Origin: Romanomermis culicivorax
Taxonomy: Eukaryota > Nematoda > Enoplea > Mermithida > Mermithidae
Length of the DNA stretch: 64,000 bases
Assembly: GCA_963922205.1 (NCBI GenBank)
Contig: CAWUHX010000225.1
Location: 496,001-560,000, forward strand
Reading direction: 5' to 3'
Numbering within the stretch: the first letter of the stretch is position 1; each line of letters opens with the position of its first letter. The notes beneath the pieces were generated by a model. That model was not told the DNA's origin. It saw only the letters and a program-made list of their open reading frames with translations, and did no database searches. This document shows positions 38,201-51,399 of this stretch, one piece after another. A program made the position numbers and the translations under genes.

Positions 38201-38616
38201 AATAACTGCTTCGTTTCTTTCCTATACCTTAGGTAATTCTCGTATAAAACCATAGATACTGGTTCATCGAGTCTACTAAAACTCTTCCCTCGATTAACCA
38301 TATCTATCACCTTGTTCATTATTCGAGTTCTAATCTGCTTTTCCGACAAAGCTTCTTCGAACTCTTCATCCTCACTTACCGTATCGTTACCGTCTACATT
38401 CTTACTTTTTTCTTTAACGGTATAATCAGGATGAATACCTTTAGGTATACTTACGTCTCTCCCTCTCTTCGGATTTGCCTCGTAATGAGGGAAGCTGTAC
38501 TCCACATAGCCTCCAAAAAGGTGTCCATTTGGGCAGCCATACGGGCATACGCTTCCTGTCTCATTACGTGGTAAATAGCCGACAACTGCGGCTCCTCTAC
38601 TTCCGGACTTCCACAA
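35203..38616 (-). CDS. Third-ORF large protein of element 2
   Basis: An open frame of 1137 codons; the part before about 38460 overlaps the exonuclease ORF in the other frame and is probably not used. An N-terminal domain (about residues 60-330) is homologous to element 1 (shared NRFGFLPIRF / NRFALRPIVF). Then come a Gln/Pro/Thr-rich linker, a coiled coil near residues 505-555 (EIEARLREQAEKEIERQ), a basic stretch (RRKLTRKANRAKKREEED) followed by the acidic hydrophobic patch DVIEISDGEGE near residue 655, a Ser/Lys-rich linker, and a second helical domain (about 780-960). The tail of about 120 residues is Arg/Gly/Gln-rich, like RGG RNA-binding tails. The function is unknown; RNA or capsid binding is an inference. 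No transmembrane segment is visible. Confidence 0.8.
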   Translation of the reverse strand: MWKSGSRGAAVVGYLPRNETGSVCPYGCPNGHLFGGYVEYSFPHYEANPKRGRDVSIPKGIHPDYTVKEKSKNVDGNDTVSEDEEFEEALSEKQIRTRIMNKVIDMVNRGKSFSRLDEPVSMVLYENYLRYRKETKQLLEIPSLEVDYHEYEPVRVSNGKDSYVRQHWSMDIAPYSEILIEDNFKNLESVYNKVPLTFHLFWPACREEAEEYLTSLRDHNYLRSFSPEGKEQLLKMLWRGDRYGQYLSFLNSLPVTEVHTPTKGDSITCWGNRFGFLPIRFWPKTKSWEQRPEDKRKHLAECPQYKDNPYCYQRFYFRQIAVRVPGLRYPIDMSEDATKENQKKSLLAYQPEYVPGYEPPFFERILPSDAPGFTITHIGDKVVVTPTGKQPAVPVTGTEVSTTVSQQSGVDMSSLGQVQGMQAEPVAAKAQQQAIPADLNTPIDLNQVGDDLEVDNEVTVESLIQPDQETQVTSLLDQTESLLSGMDVRAEQMLDESNLIMIAASPAIEEIEARLREQAEKEIERQKEIFTKQLAEQKARLDQQQKQLEQVLAGFTAQPTPPAAPTVVQAPAKPPTAYHIPKLPTQPSSKQVIQPAVSKVTPTVQVAPRDPSMDGGIPGMYTAEEVRKFRAEGRTDDQIKRLGRRKLTRKANRAKKREEEDVIEISDGEGEQTGSSTSVDLKFAGSTTLLTDSTKSKTGTTPTSLMPGTKSSTSQVQSTVASAKVPSKSSASQVSATTKSTLAKPLSKVDKTSQQDQSSASGKKVVSKPSTSEPTKSVKRSRHKEVTLEYLSSVLRDYWDVHKKFPLVKGRIDFSTPEVIEFFAQDMPDDNRNQIIWALVNNGVEELYENYGDHFDVQGGFLYDHVNVPEPIWEYIWLKFMPNWFHHFDAEIVMAAVRYLCTMVLLKLEQQQLGPRHIGAIDAGAKSFVTERYYSIYLRGEGSTAFREAYANRMQEHQQTAVDMAAKRRLSDMVQKFSGKFQKAEDEEGQPFKIPMLTERQPRDASRTRSQHSRQSSHSQGRHQPGVFKLPYGNQQSQGRSTTSASGVSSVSSTQGSYQRGTGGGYGRGWGQGQGQGRPFKMVNPQPYRGQAMGGPPRVAQPRGVFGGFLRGRGARGGPYPRRGSFQYGGYGGGGQQ

Positions 38617-39517
38617 AAAGTCTGCGGAAAATTCTCTCCATGTATCATATTAAAGAACCTGTACAACCTGTACGCCATTATCTGGATTTGATCCGCTTTC
38701 ATCAAATCATGCGGAAAATACTGGAATCCGACCTCGACTTCCATAGCTAACTCATAGTGGAAAAACGCTAAGAAAACCAACAATGAGTAGTAGGCGTCCA
38801 GTGCTGAATACCTGATTTCAAACTGCGTCAACGTGTGCCTACAGAATCGTTCACGTTGCGCTCTCTGACGGAAATCGATTTGGAAATAACCAACGTCCGC
38901 CAGATACAGCTCCGTGAACAACCCTTTCAGCTTAAACGTTTCTGGGCAAAGTCCCAACTTCCTGGACATTGCCAAAAATCTTCCGTTCAATTGATCCCCT
39001 ACCTTGGCTATGTCATAATAACGGCCATACGAAGATGCAATTCTATACTTGATCTCTGCTGTCAGATCAACATCCTGGTGATTTCTGCCTGCGCCATTAA
39101 CATTCCAGACGGCAACCAGATCTGTAACCAAGTTGTATCCAACGAGAAGCATGTCCGAATCTAAGAGCTCATGAATGAGCATCCATTCCTTCGGCATAAT
39201 TGTTGTAGTATCTACAACAAAGGTGTCTCCAGTCACCGTGGAGAAGCTAATGACTCTCGCGAACTCCTTCCCTTTTGGGTTATCAACCCCAGAAGTCGCC
39301 AAAACCGTACTGACATACTCTTGAGTAACTTTTTCGGTATCAAAACCGATAACTGGCTGTCCTCGAAACCTACTGTCTTTCAAGGTTTCGACCATCTCAG
39401 CCACCTTACCTACCTCGACCAATTTCGGTTCCCTCAGTTCCAACGGAAATCTCCCGAACGTCGTGGCAAACCATCGTTCTAATTCGCCGACTCTGACAAT
39501 GCGTTTAACATTGTAGT
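38451..39517 (-). CDS. DEDDy 3'-5' exonuclease exon of element 2
   Basis: The frame is open from a TTTTTTAG acceptor (exon start 39517) to TAA at 38451-38453; no in-frame ATG opens it, so splicing is likely. Numbering from 39443, motif I is VIGFDTE (D35, E37), motif II is LVGYNLVTDL (D108), and motif III is YSALDAY (Y212, D216). This is the full DEDDy set of RNase D, WRN and MUT-7-type exonucleases, which remove nucleotides from RNA or DNA 3' ends with two metal ions. About 100 further residues follow. The stop codon lies inside GAC/GTAAGTATAC, a strong donor-like sequence, and the next ORF overlaps in the -1 frame. The domain call is strong; its role in the element is unknown. Confidence 0.85.
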
Positions 39518-40225
39518 CTAAAAAATTCAGGCGAAATGTTTACAACTTTTTAATGACAATTTTTCCCAAAGCGGACAAACATCGGTTAAATTCTACCTTC
39601 ACCACAGATAGTAAGCACAAAAAGGAAAAAGGAAAAAAGAAATTGCAAGCAGGGGAAAATAAGGTACCACACATATATTGGGTTAGTGTTGGCAGATAGT
39701 TAAACACAAGTGCGGCCCCGACTTCTACCTTATACGGGAGTACACGCACAGACCACCTGCGTCTTCCATCAATCGACTGCTAGCCGTCTCAATCCAACGC
39801 CCAAAACGGCCTATCCAATCAATAAATTAAGAATTTCCAAGAAGAAATTAGAGAATATATTTACAATTTAATCAAAATGAGGAAATTCGTAGAAAATTAG
39901 ATTAAGATGGAATTTAGAAATTTAGATAAATTTTCAAATTATCTACCCCTAGTCGACTAGTTGCTACACTCCACTTCTTCCCCATCACATAGACGAATTT
40001 ATTCAACTCGCTATGTGTGTAGAGGAATTATGTAGTTTCGCAAAAAGTCCAAATTTTTGCGCTACGGGCAGCTTTGCCACACTTTTTCAAGTTGACAGTA
40101 CAAATATGTTCCCACTAAACTTTTACAATTGTCTAGGCCTTCGTCTAGACACCCGTGGGCTATGACATCCTGCTTTGCCCAAATAATTTTTAAATTAACT
40201 AAGTTTAAAAACTTAGGTCGCTTAC
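39518..40225 (-). other. Probable 708-nt intron within element 2
   Basis: GTAAGCGACC at its start and a CTGAATTTTTTAG end, with in-phase exons on both sides. No long frame on minus. Confidence 0.45.
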
Positions 40226-40415
40226 CATCGACTAAAAAATACCGATTGTTTTGCCGCACCTGCGGCTGTCCGTAGGTCACGTGGGGGTCCGTGACCAGAT
40301 ACTGCTTCGTCCGGCGTCCATTGGGGGGCCTGGACATTCCTTCCGCTTCTTTCTCGAATTCTACTAATTCGGTGCTATCAATTTTTGCAAAATTTTTAAA
40401 ATTGTTTAATATGAG
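40226..40415 (-). CDS. Probable upstream exon of the third ORF
   Basis: Open segment between a canonical ATTTTTCAG acceptor (exon start 40415) and a GATG/GTAAGC donor (exon end 40226). It reads through DPHVTYGQPQ and NNRYFLVDG. The phase joins exactly to the exonuclease exon at 39517, giving VDDYNVK. An ATG within it (GMSRPPNG) could initiate. Element 1 has a weakly similar piece (RDPVIVKLWPPQ, near 16060-16095). Confidence 0.5.
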
Positions 40416-40807
40416 CTGAAAAATCGACAAATTTTCCGCTTTCGCTACTTTTTGTCTATTTTAACTCTAAAACTCAGCGGTTTTCCCAATTCTTCCAATA
40501 TTCACAGAATTGGGGGGCAACAACTAACTATTTCCTCCGAAATTAATCGGACTCGGGGAAATTTAAAATTTAGGCCGCGAAAAAATTTTAAGAATTTGGA
40601 ATTTTTGCGAAGAGTGGTTTTTTACCAAAAATTTTGAGAAATTTTTAGATTTACGCGAGGGAAAATTAAAAATACAGGATAAATACGCGATAAATACATA
40701 AATAATTACAATTAAATACAATTTGTACTTAAATACAGAATTGGGGGCGAAAAAATATGGGGGGGTATTCATACGCACACACACACACAAAAACACAGCG
40801 CTACGCG

Positions 40808-43800
40808 CTACGGCAGTTTATAATTACTGATTTTTGAATCTACAGTAAACTGCGTGTCCTTAGATGACACGTCGTTAGACTGCAGCCATCTGCCGGTCTC
40901 GTAGCGAAAGTGCTTTAACCTGCTCACGGATACCACCTGCTTTTTCAGCGGCTCTCTCCAGTGAGCAATTTCAAGCACATTCTCTGATAATCTACTATTA
41001 TCAGTAACAACATACGGTCCTTGCCACGGCAGACCCAGTTTTTTCTGTTTATCAACTTTCAGCAAAACCCAATCATTGACGGAATAATCATGAGCTTTTG
41101 CTTTACGGTCAAAAAACTTTTTACTGCTCTCCGCAGCCTTCCTGATATTCTCTGAAATGACTTCATAAGTTTCTACTAAGCTTTCGGTTAGTATATGCTT
41201 ATAAGCCTCATAGTTCATCGGCAGAACTATGTTTCTAGCAACACCAATACTTATGCCAAAATTTGCCTCATGACCTCTCAATAAGGCAAATGGAGAACAT
41301 CTCGTTGAGGTATGAGGTGTGGCATTATATGCAAAAACGACAGATTGCAGATATCTGTCCCACTTATCTGAATCCTCTATTGCCACCTTTCGCAACTGCT
41401 TGATCAAGGTTTGGTTAAACCTTTCAACCATTCCATTTCCTTGTGGATGGTAGGCAGTTGTGAAAATCTTCCGACACTCCAATAATTTACACACTGATGT
41501 CATCAAATCAGCTGTGAAGCAAGAACCATTATCACTCAACAGTTTCACCGGGGTTCCATGCCTGAACACAATATTCCGAAGAAAACTGTCCACAATGGTT
41601 ACAGCAGATTGATCCGGGATCATTTCTGCTTCCACCCATTTTGTAAAGTAATCTTGAAATACTATCACATACGGTCTTTTCTCGCTCATGGGAGATATTC
41701 CCACAATATCTACAGAGACTATGTCAAATGGTCCTCTAGGAATGATTGGATTCAATGGCGGAATCGTAGCCTTTCCTGGAGTCGCAATTTGACATATCGG
41801 ACAAAAGCTGATCCAGCTCCGAACATCCTTCTCGATGCTCGGCCACCAGAACCGCTTTTTAATAATAGCAAGGGTTCTCTTAAACCCTTGATGCGTCATC
41901 ATCACTGCTCCATGATACTGATGCAGGACAACTTTTTTGAGAACAGAGGGGACAACAACTTGATCCTCTGCCTCACCAAAAGTCTCTCTATATAGTATCC
42001 CTTGATCGATATAAAAGTTACTTTGAGACTTGGTGCTACTACTAGCACCTAGTTTCTCGAAGATCACTTTTAGATCTTTATCCTTTCCTTGCAACTTTGA
42101 CATCAAGGCGTTTGAGATAAGCCCTTTCGGTCTACCATCTTCAATTTCTGGGGCTTCTTCAAACTCCTTCTCCTTCGGTTCAAAAATTCTTTTCACCTCT
42201 TCTTTAGGTTTTGCTTGCCCAGGAGGATGTCCTTTTTCCTCCTGCTGCAAGTTTTTTGCCATTTGTCTAGTGACTACCGCCTCAATTTCATATTTCTCAG
42301 GCGTTCGATAATTATCAAATTCTGGAGAAATATTAAGTTGAGTTTCATCACCAACACCATAGTTTGAAGCCACTGAAGCTGTGGCCATCTTCACCGGAGT
42401 GAAGACTCCTACAGCCTCATCCACTTCATCTCCTCTGAGTTCCCGAAGTTGTTTCACTAAAACTTTGTGGTTTTGGTTAAGGACTTCGTCTTCAGTAAGA
42501 GATTTCACTTCTTCCTTCTGAAAGATAAGCTCCCATTCTGGTGGCAACTTCTCTTTCTGTTCATCCGGTTCCTCTTTCCTGGAGAGGAAATCTGCCATGG
42601 CATTCTGCCTGCCAGGCACGTACTCCAACTTGTGATTAAACTGGCAAATGAATGCGTACCACCTCTTGAGTTTGTCATTAGTCTGTGTATTCACCCTCAT
42701 TGATAATAATGGTTTGTGGTCAGTTTGAATCCTGACCTTTTGGCCCAAAAGATAATGTTTATAAATTTTAAGGCCGTAAACCACAGCTAAGCATTCCCTT
42801 TCGGTGGCGCACCATTTCCTTTCTTCTGCCCGCAATATCCGACTATTGTAGGCAACTACCCAACGTTCCGAGTCAGTCTCTTGACATAACACTGCTCCCA
42901 ATGCAATTCCACTGGCATCCGTTTGAAGAATGAATCGTGCAGATCCATCTAAAATTGGATGTCTTAAGAAAGGTACTGAGGTCAATGCTACTTTGAGCTT
43001 CTCAAAAGTTGTGTAATGTAACTCCGTTACATTCCATGTTCCCTTCTTGCCTGTTAATTTGTACAAGGGTTCAGCTAGTGCTGCTAGGTCCGGTATAAAT
43101 TTCTTACACCATTGTAGCATACCTAGGAATCTCTGCATTTTCTTAACAGAATCCGGGAATGGAAATTCCGTTATCGCCTTGACCTTCTTAGGATCCGGAG
43201 AAATTCCATTCGCATCCAAGATGTGTCCTAAAAAGTGCACCTGCTCGGGAAGAAATTCACAATTCTCTGGCTTAAGAGTCAACTTCGCCTTCCTCAACGC
43301 TTCTAGCACCAAGTTCAAATTCTCTAAGTGTTCCTCGAACGTATTCGAGAAGATGATAATATCATCTATATACACTAGGCAAATTTTCCATACCAAATCC
43401 CCAAGGATTCTCTCCATCATCCTTTGGAATTCAGCAGGTGCATTCTTCAATCCAAACGGCATCACTTTAAACTGGAACAAGCCCTCTTGGCATATGAAAG
43501 CCGTTTTCTCCTTGCTCTCCTCCTCCATCGGGACCTGCCAATATCCCGACTTCAAATCTAGAGTCGTATAAAACTTAGCTCTTCCAAGGCAATCTAAATA
43601 GTCATCCATTCTCGGGATGGGATATTTATCATCCTTGGTCACTTCGTTTATACCTCTAAAATCAACTACTGGTCTCGTAGTTCCATCTTTCTTTCCAACC
43701 AGGAACAAGGGTGCAGCCCACGGTGACTTCGAGGGCTCGATCACTCCCTGATCCAACATCTCCTTTATGTGTCGCCTTACTCCTGGCCGACTATTAATTG

Positions 43801-46800
43801 AAGCTCTGTAATATCTCTTCGCTACAGGTCTTGCATCTCCTGTATCTATCTTGCACGTCAGAGCTGGGGTTGTAGTAGCCGGATCACCAGGCAAGCTAAA
43901 GACATCTCTGTACTTCAACAAAGACTCTATAGCTTCCGTTTTCTTCTCTTCCAATATTTTTGCCTTCGATATCATCTTGCATAGTGAAGTATAGAACTCT
44001 ACAGAATCAGCTTTTGATAATGCAGGCATTCCTTCCTTTACCATGCAGGTTTGATATTCCTCTTCCTCCTTTATCTTTTTCATTTCCTTCACTTTCTTGT
44101 ACGTACTATCATCTTCAATAAGCATAGATTCTGTATAGCCAATGATTTGATCTCTCTCAAACCGACAACCAGAACCTGTGGTATTGGAGATTAGTACTAC
44201 AAACTCCTCTTGTGATCCGTCTACAACCGCTTTCTCCATTCTGAACTTCCTTTCAGAATCTTTTGATTCGACAATAATTCTGTTCAACGTGGCATCTCCA
44301 TGTTGATCCCAAAGTTTTGCCTTCATCAAAACATCTGTTCCATATGGAATGTAGGTTTTACTACATGCAACAATTGCAACAGTTGTCTTTAGCAGACAAA
44401 CTTTTGGATAAACAATTTGATTTATGCAATCAGTCGACGCCACACTGACTTTAGTTACTTCTTCCATTACCGTTTGCACAGTAGTTACAGAAGGAACTTG
44501 AACTACGTCAATCTTTCTCTCAATGCCTTGTATCGTCATGGCATTCCTTTTGAAATCAATCACCACACCTAAATCTGGGTGTGCCAAAAAATCTGTGCCC
44601 AAGATGAGGTCCTCACCTGCATCTGGCAACACTATAGCATTGACTGGAAAACTTCCGAATTCAGTCTTCATACAAACTGGTACATACCCATAGGCATGCA
44701 CAACTTTTCCGTCAGCTACAGTCACTTTAAGGATATGAGGGTACACTGTATAATCAACCTCTAATGCCCTTTTCAGGAGCTTAGAAGACATGACCGTACA
44801 CTGAGCTCCTGTATCGATTAAAGCTCTGGTAGCCGTTTCTTTAATAACCACATTTATGTAGAAAGGAACCGTTTTCGGATAATTTTCCAACAACCTTCTC
44901 TCTACGTCCGTTGCTTTTCTTCCATATTTCACATGAGCCAAATCTCTTTCTTTCACTTTCTCTAGAGGTGTCACCTTATCCAGGTGAATAATACTTCCGA
45001 GAACCAAACTAGAAGATTTGTTTCTACTCTGCTCGCTTTCATCATCCACATCCGTACGGCTTGTCACCATTACGTTATGCGAACTAGGTTGCGACTGGTT
45101 CGAAACAAATGATCCAGACTGATCCTGGACGGTACTACCCTGAATAGCAGGTTGACTAGTTGGTGCAGGTAACATCAACTGAGGCTGTCTCTGCAACTGG
45201 ATGCCTTGCTCCCTAAGTCTGCAGAATTCCCTGTATCTCTCAAATTCTGGGTCATACCCATACATTTGATCTTCTTCCGGGAATCCTACATAATAGGCAC
45301 CTCTTCCTCTTCCTCTAAATCCAAATTGAGGTCCACCTCTACCTCTAAAACTTCCTCTATATGAAGCATTCCTATCACCACCATAATATTGATTAGACAT
45401 GCCACGGTTAAATCCACCGCGTTGCTGTTGCTGACGCCGGTATGCTAATGTCTTACACTCCTCCGTAGCATGAGTATTATTCTTATGATAAATGCAATAG
45501 GGTCTCTGCTGCTTCAACTGCTTCTGCTTTTCAGCAGACGCAGCCTTCACAGTAGTCAACTCTTTTAAAGCTTCACTCTGAGTAACTTGTAATTTATCTA
45601 CTTTCTGAACCAATTGTAGCCACTCCTTTGAGAGAATAGCTAGAAAAGACTCCTTGGCCTGCTCCTCGTTAGACTTTTTGACATCACGAGGCGACGGACC
45701 AGGTAGCATCTCTTCCGCATTCTCCTCACTTCTCTCCTCTTCCACTGCCTTTTGCAACTGATTTTGTGGTCTTGACTTCGTTTGGTTATACTTTTTAGTA
45801 CTTCCATACGGAGCATTCCCGACAAAAGCAATTTCCGGGCACATCTCCTCCGTAGCTACAACTTGATTCACTACAATCGGTTTATCCTTGGCTCCAAAAG
45901 TAGTAAACACATTCTTATATTTCTTATCAATCTGAGTTACGGCGTATGCAAGGTCTTGCCAAGTTTTCATCGATGGCAATACGTCCTGCAACTCCGTCTG
46001 ATACAACGGACTACTCTTATAAATGAAGGCATTAATAATATTCTCTTGCCTTATTTGATCACTCTGATCTGCATAGACCAGATCCACATGATTACTCAAT
46101 CTCTTTAAAAACTCTAAGGCTGACTCGCCTTCTTCCTGTTTCATATTAAACAACTCTCTTTTGAGCATCGTCAAATCATAAGTCGGCGCGAGATACTTTA
46201 AAATATTCCTCCGCGCTTCTGTATAACTTGAGGATGTTCTCGCTATCCTCCTCGCCGTGTTCTGAGACAACCTTCTCAAACACTCCTTTTTCACTTTATC
46301 AGCCGTATTCTCCAGAAACTCACTTTCCAGATCAGTAAAAAACTTCAAAGCCTCCGTCGGCTTTATACTATCATGTAAAGGTCTATGTTTCAAGGCCTTT
46401 ACCACATCTCTCACATCAACTTCTACACTTGAGCTAGAGTTCGACGTAGATGAACTACTATTATCACTGTCTGAGTAATGTCTACTCCTAGCTCTTGATC
46501 TGTGAGATCTCTTTCGACTCTTTGACTTTCTCTTTCTTCTCCTCTCAGGGCTAAGGTCAGCTCTATTTGCGGTATCTCTCCAAGGAGTAGGACGAGAAAA
46601 CCTGTCCTCTCCCTGGGACGATTCGTCGCAAATAGTCACCTTCCTTTCCCTAGACCTCCTATTCTCTGAGTAACCGTAGGCATTCGATTGTGCTTGTTCA
46701 GCATTCCTCGAACTCTGCGGCTCCTCAGTCCAACCTCTATCTCTAACCGAAGATTTGTCTCTGTCCTCTTGAGACCTGACATAAACTTCTGAATGAACCT

Positions 46801-47440
46801 CTCTCTTAGGTTCAGTTACTCTCTCAACTCTATTCTCAAGGTAAGAAGACTCACCTATCTTCCTCCGTTGATCATCCTCCGACTCCTTTTCCTTGACCTG
46901 CCCGCTTTCGATTACTTTTATCAATAACTCGACCTTCTTCTCCAGCGCGTTAATTCGTACGTCCTTGGGATCGACTCGATCCCTCTGCTCCTCTCGTCGA
47001 CTCCAATTTGTAATTTCGGGCTCGTATCGCCTCGAATATTTGTCGTCGTATAAATCAGCCGGCGCGTCCTCGTAATATTCGTCGTAATTCATGTCCACCA
47101 TGTTTGACCTCCACGCCGGTTTCGATTTCCGTCTAATCTCCTCCAGCGTCTCGGCCATCGGATGGACCAACTTCGAGGGCGACGTCGGTCTCTCCTTCTC
47201 AAAGGTCTGCTGACCTCTGACACTACCACTTACAGTAGTTTCAATCTCGGCTCTCCTAGCCATCTCAAAACCACTTCTCCTCAACTCTTCTTCAACTCTT
47301 GCCATTTCAGCAATTCCACTCTCTCTCCTTCCTTCAGTCTCAGGCGCCTGTGCTTGAACCTTTTCTACCGCTGCGTGTTCTTCAGCAGAGTCTAGATTCG
47401 AAACACTAGGTTCATGTGACCTAGGAGGAGTCCTCAACAT
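40808..47440 (-). CDS. gag-pol: Gag-Pol polyprotein of element 2, intact
   Basis: 2210 residues from an ATG at 47440 to TAG, no interruption. Order: charged, Arg/Ser-rich N-terminus; retrotransposon Gag domain (about 350-520); C-x2-H-x4-H-x4-C knuckle at about 645-660; RGG-like patch; protease with LIDTGAQC near 876; RT with YIDD near 1357; RNase H (about 1480-1600) with TDAS and TDHKPL; integrase with an HHCC finger near 1830-1875, DDE core between about 1908 and 2003 ([10 protein letters not shown]); and a C-terminal domain without a chromodomain that I can see. Gag and Pol are fused in one frame, so no frameshift is needed. It copies the element RNA into DNA and integrates it. Confidence 0.95.
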   Translation of the reverse strand: MLRTPPRSHEPSVSNLDSAEEHAAVEKVQAQAPETEGRRESGIAEMARVEEELRRSGFEMARRAEIETTVSGSVRGQQTFEKERPTSPSKLVHPMAETLEEIRRKSKPAWRSNMVDMNYDEYYEDAPADLYDDKYSRRYEPEITNWSRREEQRDRVDPKDVRINALEKKVELLIKVIESGQVKEKESEDDQRRKIGESSYLENRVERVTEPKREVHSEVYVRSQEDRDKSSVRDRGWTEEPQSSRNAEQAQSNAYGYSENRRSRERKVTICDESSQGEDRFSRPTPWRDTANRADLSPERRRKRKSKSRKRSHRSRARSRHYSDSDNSSSSTSNSSSSVEVDVRDVVKALKHRPLHDSIKPTEALKFFTDLESEFLENTADKVKKECLRRLSQNTARRIARTSSSYTEARRNILKYLAPTYDLTMLKRELFNMKQEEGESALEFLKRLSNHVDLVYADQSDQIRQENIINAFIYKSSPLYQTELQDVLPSMKTWQDLAYAVTQIDKKYKNVFTTFGAKDKPIVVNQVVATEEMCPEIAFVGNAPYGSTKKYNQTKSRPQNQLQKAVEEERSEENAEEMLPGPSPRDVKKSNEEQAKESFLAILSKEWLQLVQKVDKLQVTQSEALKELTTVKAASAEKQKQLKQQRPYCIYHKNNTHATEECKTLAYRRQQQQRGGFNRGMSNQYYGGDRNASYRGSFRGRGGPQFGFRGRGRGAYYVGFPEEDQMYGYDPEFERYREFCRLREQGIQLQRQPQLMLPAPTSQPAIQGSTVQDQSGSFVSNQSQPSSHNVMVTSRTDVDDESEQSRNKSSSLVLGSIIHLDKVTPLEKVKERDLAHVKYGRKATDVERRLLENYPKTVPFYINVVIKETATRALIDTGAQCTVMSSKLLKRALEVDYTVYPHILKVTVADGKVVHAYGYVPVCMKTEFGSFPVNAIVLPDAGEDLILGTDFLAHPDLGVVIDFKRNAMTIQGIERKIDVVQVPSVTTVQTVMEEVTKVSVASTDCINQIVYPKVCLLKTTVAIVACSKTYIPYGTDVLMKAKLWDQHGDATLNRIIVESKDSERKFRMEKAVVDGSQEEFVVLISNTTGSGCRFERDQIIGYTESMLIEDDSTYKKVKEMKKIKEEEEYQTCMVKEGMPALSKADSVEFYTSLCKMISKAKILEEKKTEAIESLLKYRDVFSLPGDPATTTPALTCKIDTGDARPVAKRYYRASINSRPGVRRHIKEMLDQGVIEPSKSPWAAPLFLVGKKDGTTRPVVDFRGINEVTKDDKYPIPRMDDYLDCLGRAKFYTTLDLKSGYWQVPMEEESKEKTAFICQEGLFQFKVMPFGLKNAPAEFQRMMERILGDLVWKICLVYIDDIIIFSNTFEEHLENLNLVLEALRKAKLTLKPENCEFLPEQVHFLGHILDANGISPDPKKVKAITEFPFPDSVKKMQRFLGMLQWCKKFIPDLAALAEPLYKLTGKKGTWNVTELHYTTFEKLKVALTSVPFLRHPILDGSARFILQTDASGIALGAVLCQETDSERWVVAYNSRILRAEERKWCATERECLAVVYGLKIYKHYLLGQKVRIQTDHKPLLSMRVNTQTNDKLKRWYAFICQFNHKLEYVPGRQNAMADFLSRKEEPDEQKEKLPPEWELIFQKEEVKSLTEDEVLNQNHKVLVKQLRELRGDEVDEAVGVFTPVKMATASVASNYGVGDETQLNISPEFDNYRTPEKYEIEAVVTRQMAKNLQQEEKGHPPGQAKPKEEVKRIFEPKEKEFEEAPEIEDGRPKGLISNALMSKLQGKDKDLKVIFEKLGASSSTKSQSNFYIDQGILYRETFGEAEDQVVVPSVLKKVVLHQYHGAVMMTHQGFKRTLAIIKKRFWWPSIEKDVRSWISFCPICQIATPGKATIPPLNPIIPRGPFDIVSVDIVGISPMSEKRPYVIVFQDYFTKWVEAEMIPDQSAVTIVDSFLRNIVFRHGTPVKLLSDNGSCFTADLMTSVCKLLECRKIFTTAYHPQGNGMVERFNQTLIKQLRKVAIEDSDKWDRYLQSVVFAYNATPHTSTRCSPFALLRGHEANFGISIGVARNIVLPMNYEAYKHILTESLVETYEVISENIRKAAESSKKFFDRKAKAHDYSVNDWVLLKVDKQKKLGLPWQGPYVVTDNSRLSENVLEIAHWREPLKKQVVSVSRLKHFRYETGRWLQSNDVSSKDTQFTVDSKISNYKLP

Positions 47441-47549
47441 TTATCCTACCGGAATACTCATCTTTTTCACTTTTCCGGTATGTGACTGCAAGTAAAACCC
47501 AGGAGGTTTAGTTATTTTTCTGGTGGTTCTCCGGTTATCCGTAGTGAGA

Positions 47550-47567
47550 GGCTTTAAGAGTCCACCA
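47550..47567 (-). promoter_or_regulatory. Primer-binding site of element 2
   Basis: On minus, TGGTGGACTCTTAAAGCC begins two bases after the 5' LTR. tRNA not assigned. The 5' leader before Gag is 129 nt. Confidence 0.6.
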
Positions 47568-47569
47568 CT

Positions 47570-48047
47570 TGTTAGGCTGCTGTGGGGTCACAATAAAGCA
47601 ACAGTTCTAACCACAGGCTAACAACAACAACAAACACCAAACTCTCCCAGACGTTTCACCAGATATACACCAGAACTTTCACTAAACCTCAGGCAGAACA
47701 CCTTGGCACGTACCTCAGGAGTTCCTACCCAAGTCCTCACTCCTATTCTTATAGACTCCTTCCACTACGCTCACAAAACAATACACTTACAGGTCCAAAG
47801 TGTATTGGGTGACGAAGGGCGACGCCAATAACAAATAATAAACAAAAATGTTATAAGAAAGATGATGGCGGCGACGCTCCATAAAATAAGTCTTTTCCAA
47901 TAATGATAAAAAGACAGAAAACACGCGAAACAGTGGCAGCATAAACCTATGCAAATATATCATTCTTTCCGGCCACTTTTCGCCGCGTCCAACCGCCTGC
48001 GCACTGACGCCGGAAGCTGAACACGTGCACCTGAGCCCACCTCAACA
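47570..48047 (-). repeat. 5' LTR (copy C) of element 2
   Basis: 478 bp, followed on + by TAATTATT and a long ATT array, the same junction as solo LTR A. Confidence 0.95.
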
Positions 48048-49642
<1,595 letters not shown>

Positions 49643-49879
49643 CAGAATCAAATCGATCATGAGGCATCAAGAATCAGTCATCAAATCATACAAAATCGCC
49701 TGCCATGAAATTAGCTCTCTAAAAGACGAAAGGCAGTATGATGGTGATCCCGAAGCTTACATCGCCTATAAATACAATGCTAATGTCAAATTCTACTTGG
49801 ACCGATTAAGTTGTAAATCATTCGACGAGGATTATTTCATTCAAAGCATGGAGTTAGGCTGTAAAAGCATTCAATATAG
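49643..49879 (+). CDS. Exon of an unrecognised gene
   Basis: A TTTACACTTTCAG acceptor precedes a frame entered in phase 1 (EDRIKSIMRHQESV...). It runs to either a donor-like ATA/GTAAAAAT near 49879 or TAA at 49941-49943. It has three cysteines and a charged helical look. It lies upstream of the second copy of the 25-30 kb gene (52226-53292) and shares its phase-1 entry, so it may be part of that locus. Family unknown. Confidence 0.45.
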
Positions 49880-50218
49880 TAAAAATTCCAATGGAGAAAT
49901 GGGATTTAACAAACATTTAATTACAAAAATGCTTATGGTGTAACTGGATGATAATGAATGATGTAGTTCGTGAATAGATGTTACAGAAAGTTAGGTGGTA
50001 AATGCTACAGATTCGGGCTAATTTTTCGATTGCATTTTTTTGTCATTTTACTTCGCTTAATGTTTTCTGTTATATTCAATGCAAAGAGTGGACTTTGTCA
50101 TTCTCGAGAAAAAACTTTTTTTCTGTTGCACATCTCGGTACAAAGCATTGCAGAGCAAGATCTGTCATAATTTTGATTGGTCGAAAATTGTAGTCTACTC
50201 CTCCTAAACTGTGAATTA

Positions 50219-50342
50219 AGCCTTAGCCCAAGCCTAAGCCCAAACCTAAGCCCAAGCCTAAGCCCAAGCCTAAGCTGACGCCTGAACCTAAACCTAAGCC
50301 TAAGCCTAAGCGTAGACCGAAGCCTTAGCCTAAGAATAAGCC
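50219..50342 (+). repeat. Degenerate interstitial telomeric tract
   Basis: About 20 imperfect units of GCCTAA and GCCCAA, C-rich strand on +, opposite in orientation to 5767-6330. Much more decayed than the other two tracts. Confidence 0.85.
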
Positions 50343-50670
50343 AGAAAATTTGCCAGAACAACCAAAAAAAACAATAAATTTTTCCGACCGATCAAATTGA
50401 TGACAAATCCGGCTGCGCAATGCTTTATAATACATGGTCACTTACCAGGTTAGCCAAACATGGTCAATTACCAGGTTAGCGATTCCCAAATGCGTGATTC
50501 TAAAGTCAATGAATTCATAAATGTGTGAATTTCTATTTCAGTGATTTCCGCTATTTTCTGCCCTATCTTACATCTCCTTTCTATGTATTCCTCTTTTCTT
50601 CGTTTCCTGTGTTTTGCTTATGTTTCTATCTATGTATTGTTTTTTCCTTTTCATCTTTTGTCTCTGCTTT

Positions 50671-51219
50671 TGTAACGACCAGATTTGTGTGAGGTACTTT
50701 ACTTTCAACCAACGGTCGATACGGCGGGGATGGAATAACGGGACAGGGCGCGGGCGGTACGATAATACGAAAATATACGAATGATCGACGGTCGCTTGAA
50801 CATCAATAACAAAACAGGACAGCGCGGTTGCTTGCAAATAAAATATACGACACAGTTTAATTGCTTTCGAAGACGGTTGCTTGCAAATAAAAATGAACGG
50901 CCGCGGATCAAAATTCACAAAATAATAACTACAAGAATAATAAAATCACGCTTTGCTTCTTCTTTTATACGGCGTTTTTGGCTACTCCCTGGGCGTCGCG
51001 GGAGGTCGAGCTTCTGTCTGTCTTCTTCCGCCAATCATCGTTTCCTGCTACACTTTTTATGCTCGTTACGCCTCTCTAATGCTTTCCTGGTACTGTATGC
51101 TTTCTGTGCTTTGCTTGCTTTCTATGGTGGGCTTGGCCACACCTCTGTGCTTCTGTGCATGCTTCCTGTATCGGTTTCTCTGTATACACATGTTTTGTGG
51201 GGCCGCAGCTACCGTTACA
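50671..51219. mobile_element. Possible solo LTR, TGTAACG...CGTTACA
   Basis: A 549-bp block, richer in G+C and CpG than its surroundings, begins TGTAACG and ends CGTTACA, a perfect 7-bp inverted terminus. Flanking bases (CTTT and CTTG) nearly but not exactly match as a target duplication. Open frames inside are unsupported. The high-GC sequence continues to about 51400, so the right boundary could be wrong. Confidence 0.35.
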
Positions 51220-51399
51220 CTTGAGACTACTGTCTGGCGGGGCTTCTACGTATTTTACTGTGTGCAGGTGTTGTTTACGATTTTTACGGGGGATCACGGT
51301 AGCTGTGGAATGTGTAGTTTAGTGTAGGTTCTAGGGGAACAGCTGCTGTTTGTGCAAATTAATTAGGGCATCTTAATTGGGCTACCGGGGTGTGAACAG

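Noticed and set aside
38457-38616. ATG- or TTG-started N-terminus of the large third ORF as a separate gene
   Set aside because: This segment overlaps the better-supported exonuclease frame; the large frame is likely used only after the overlap.
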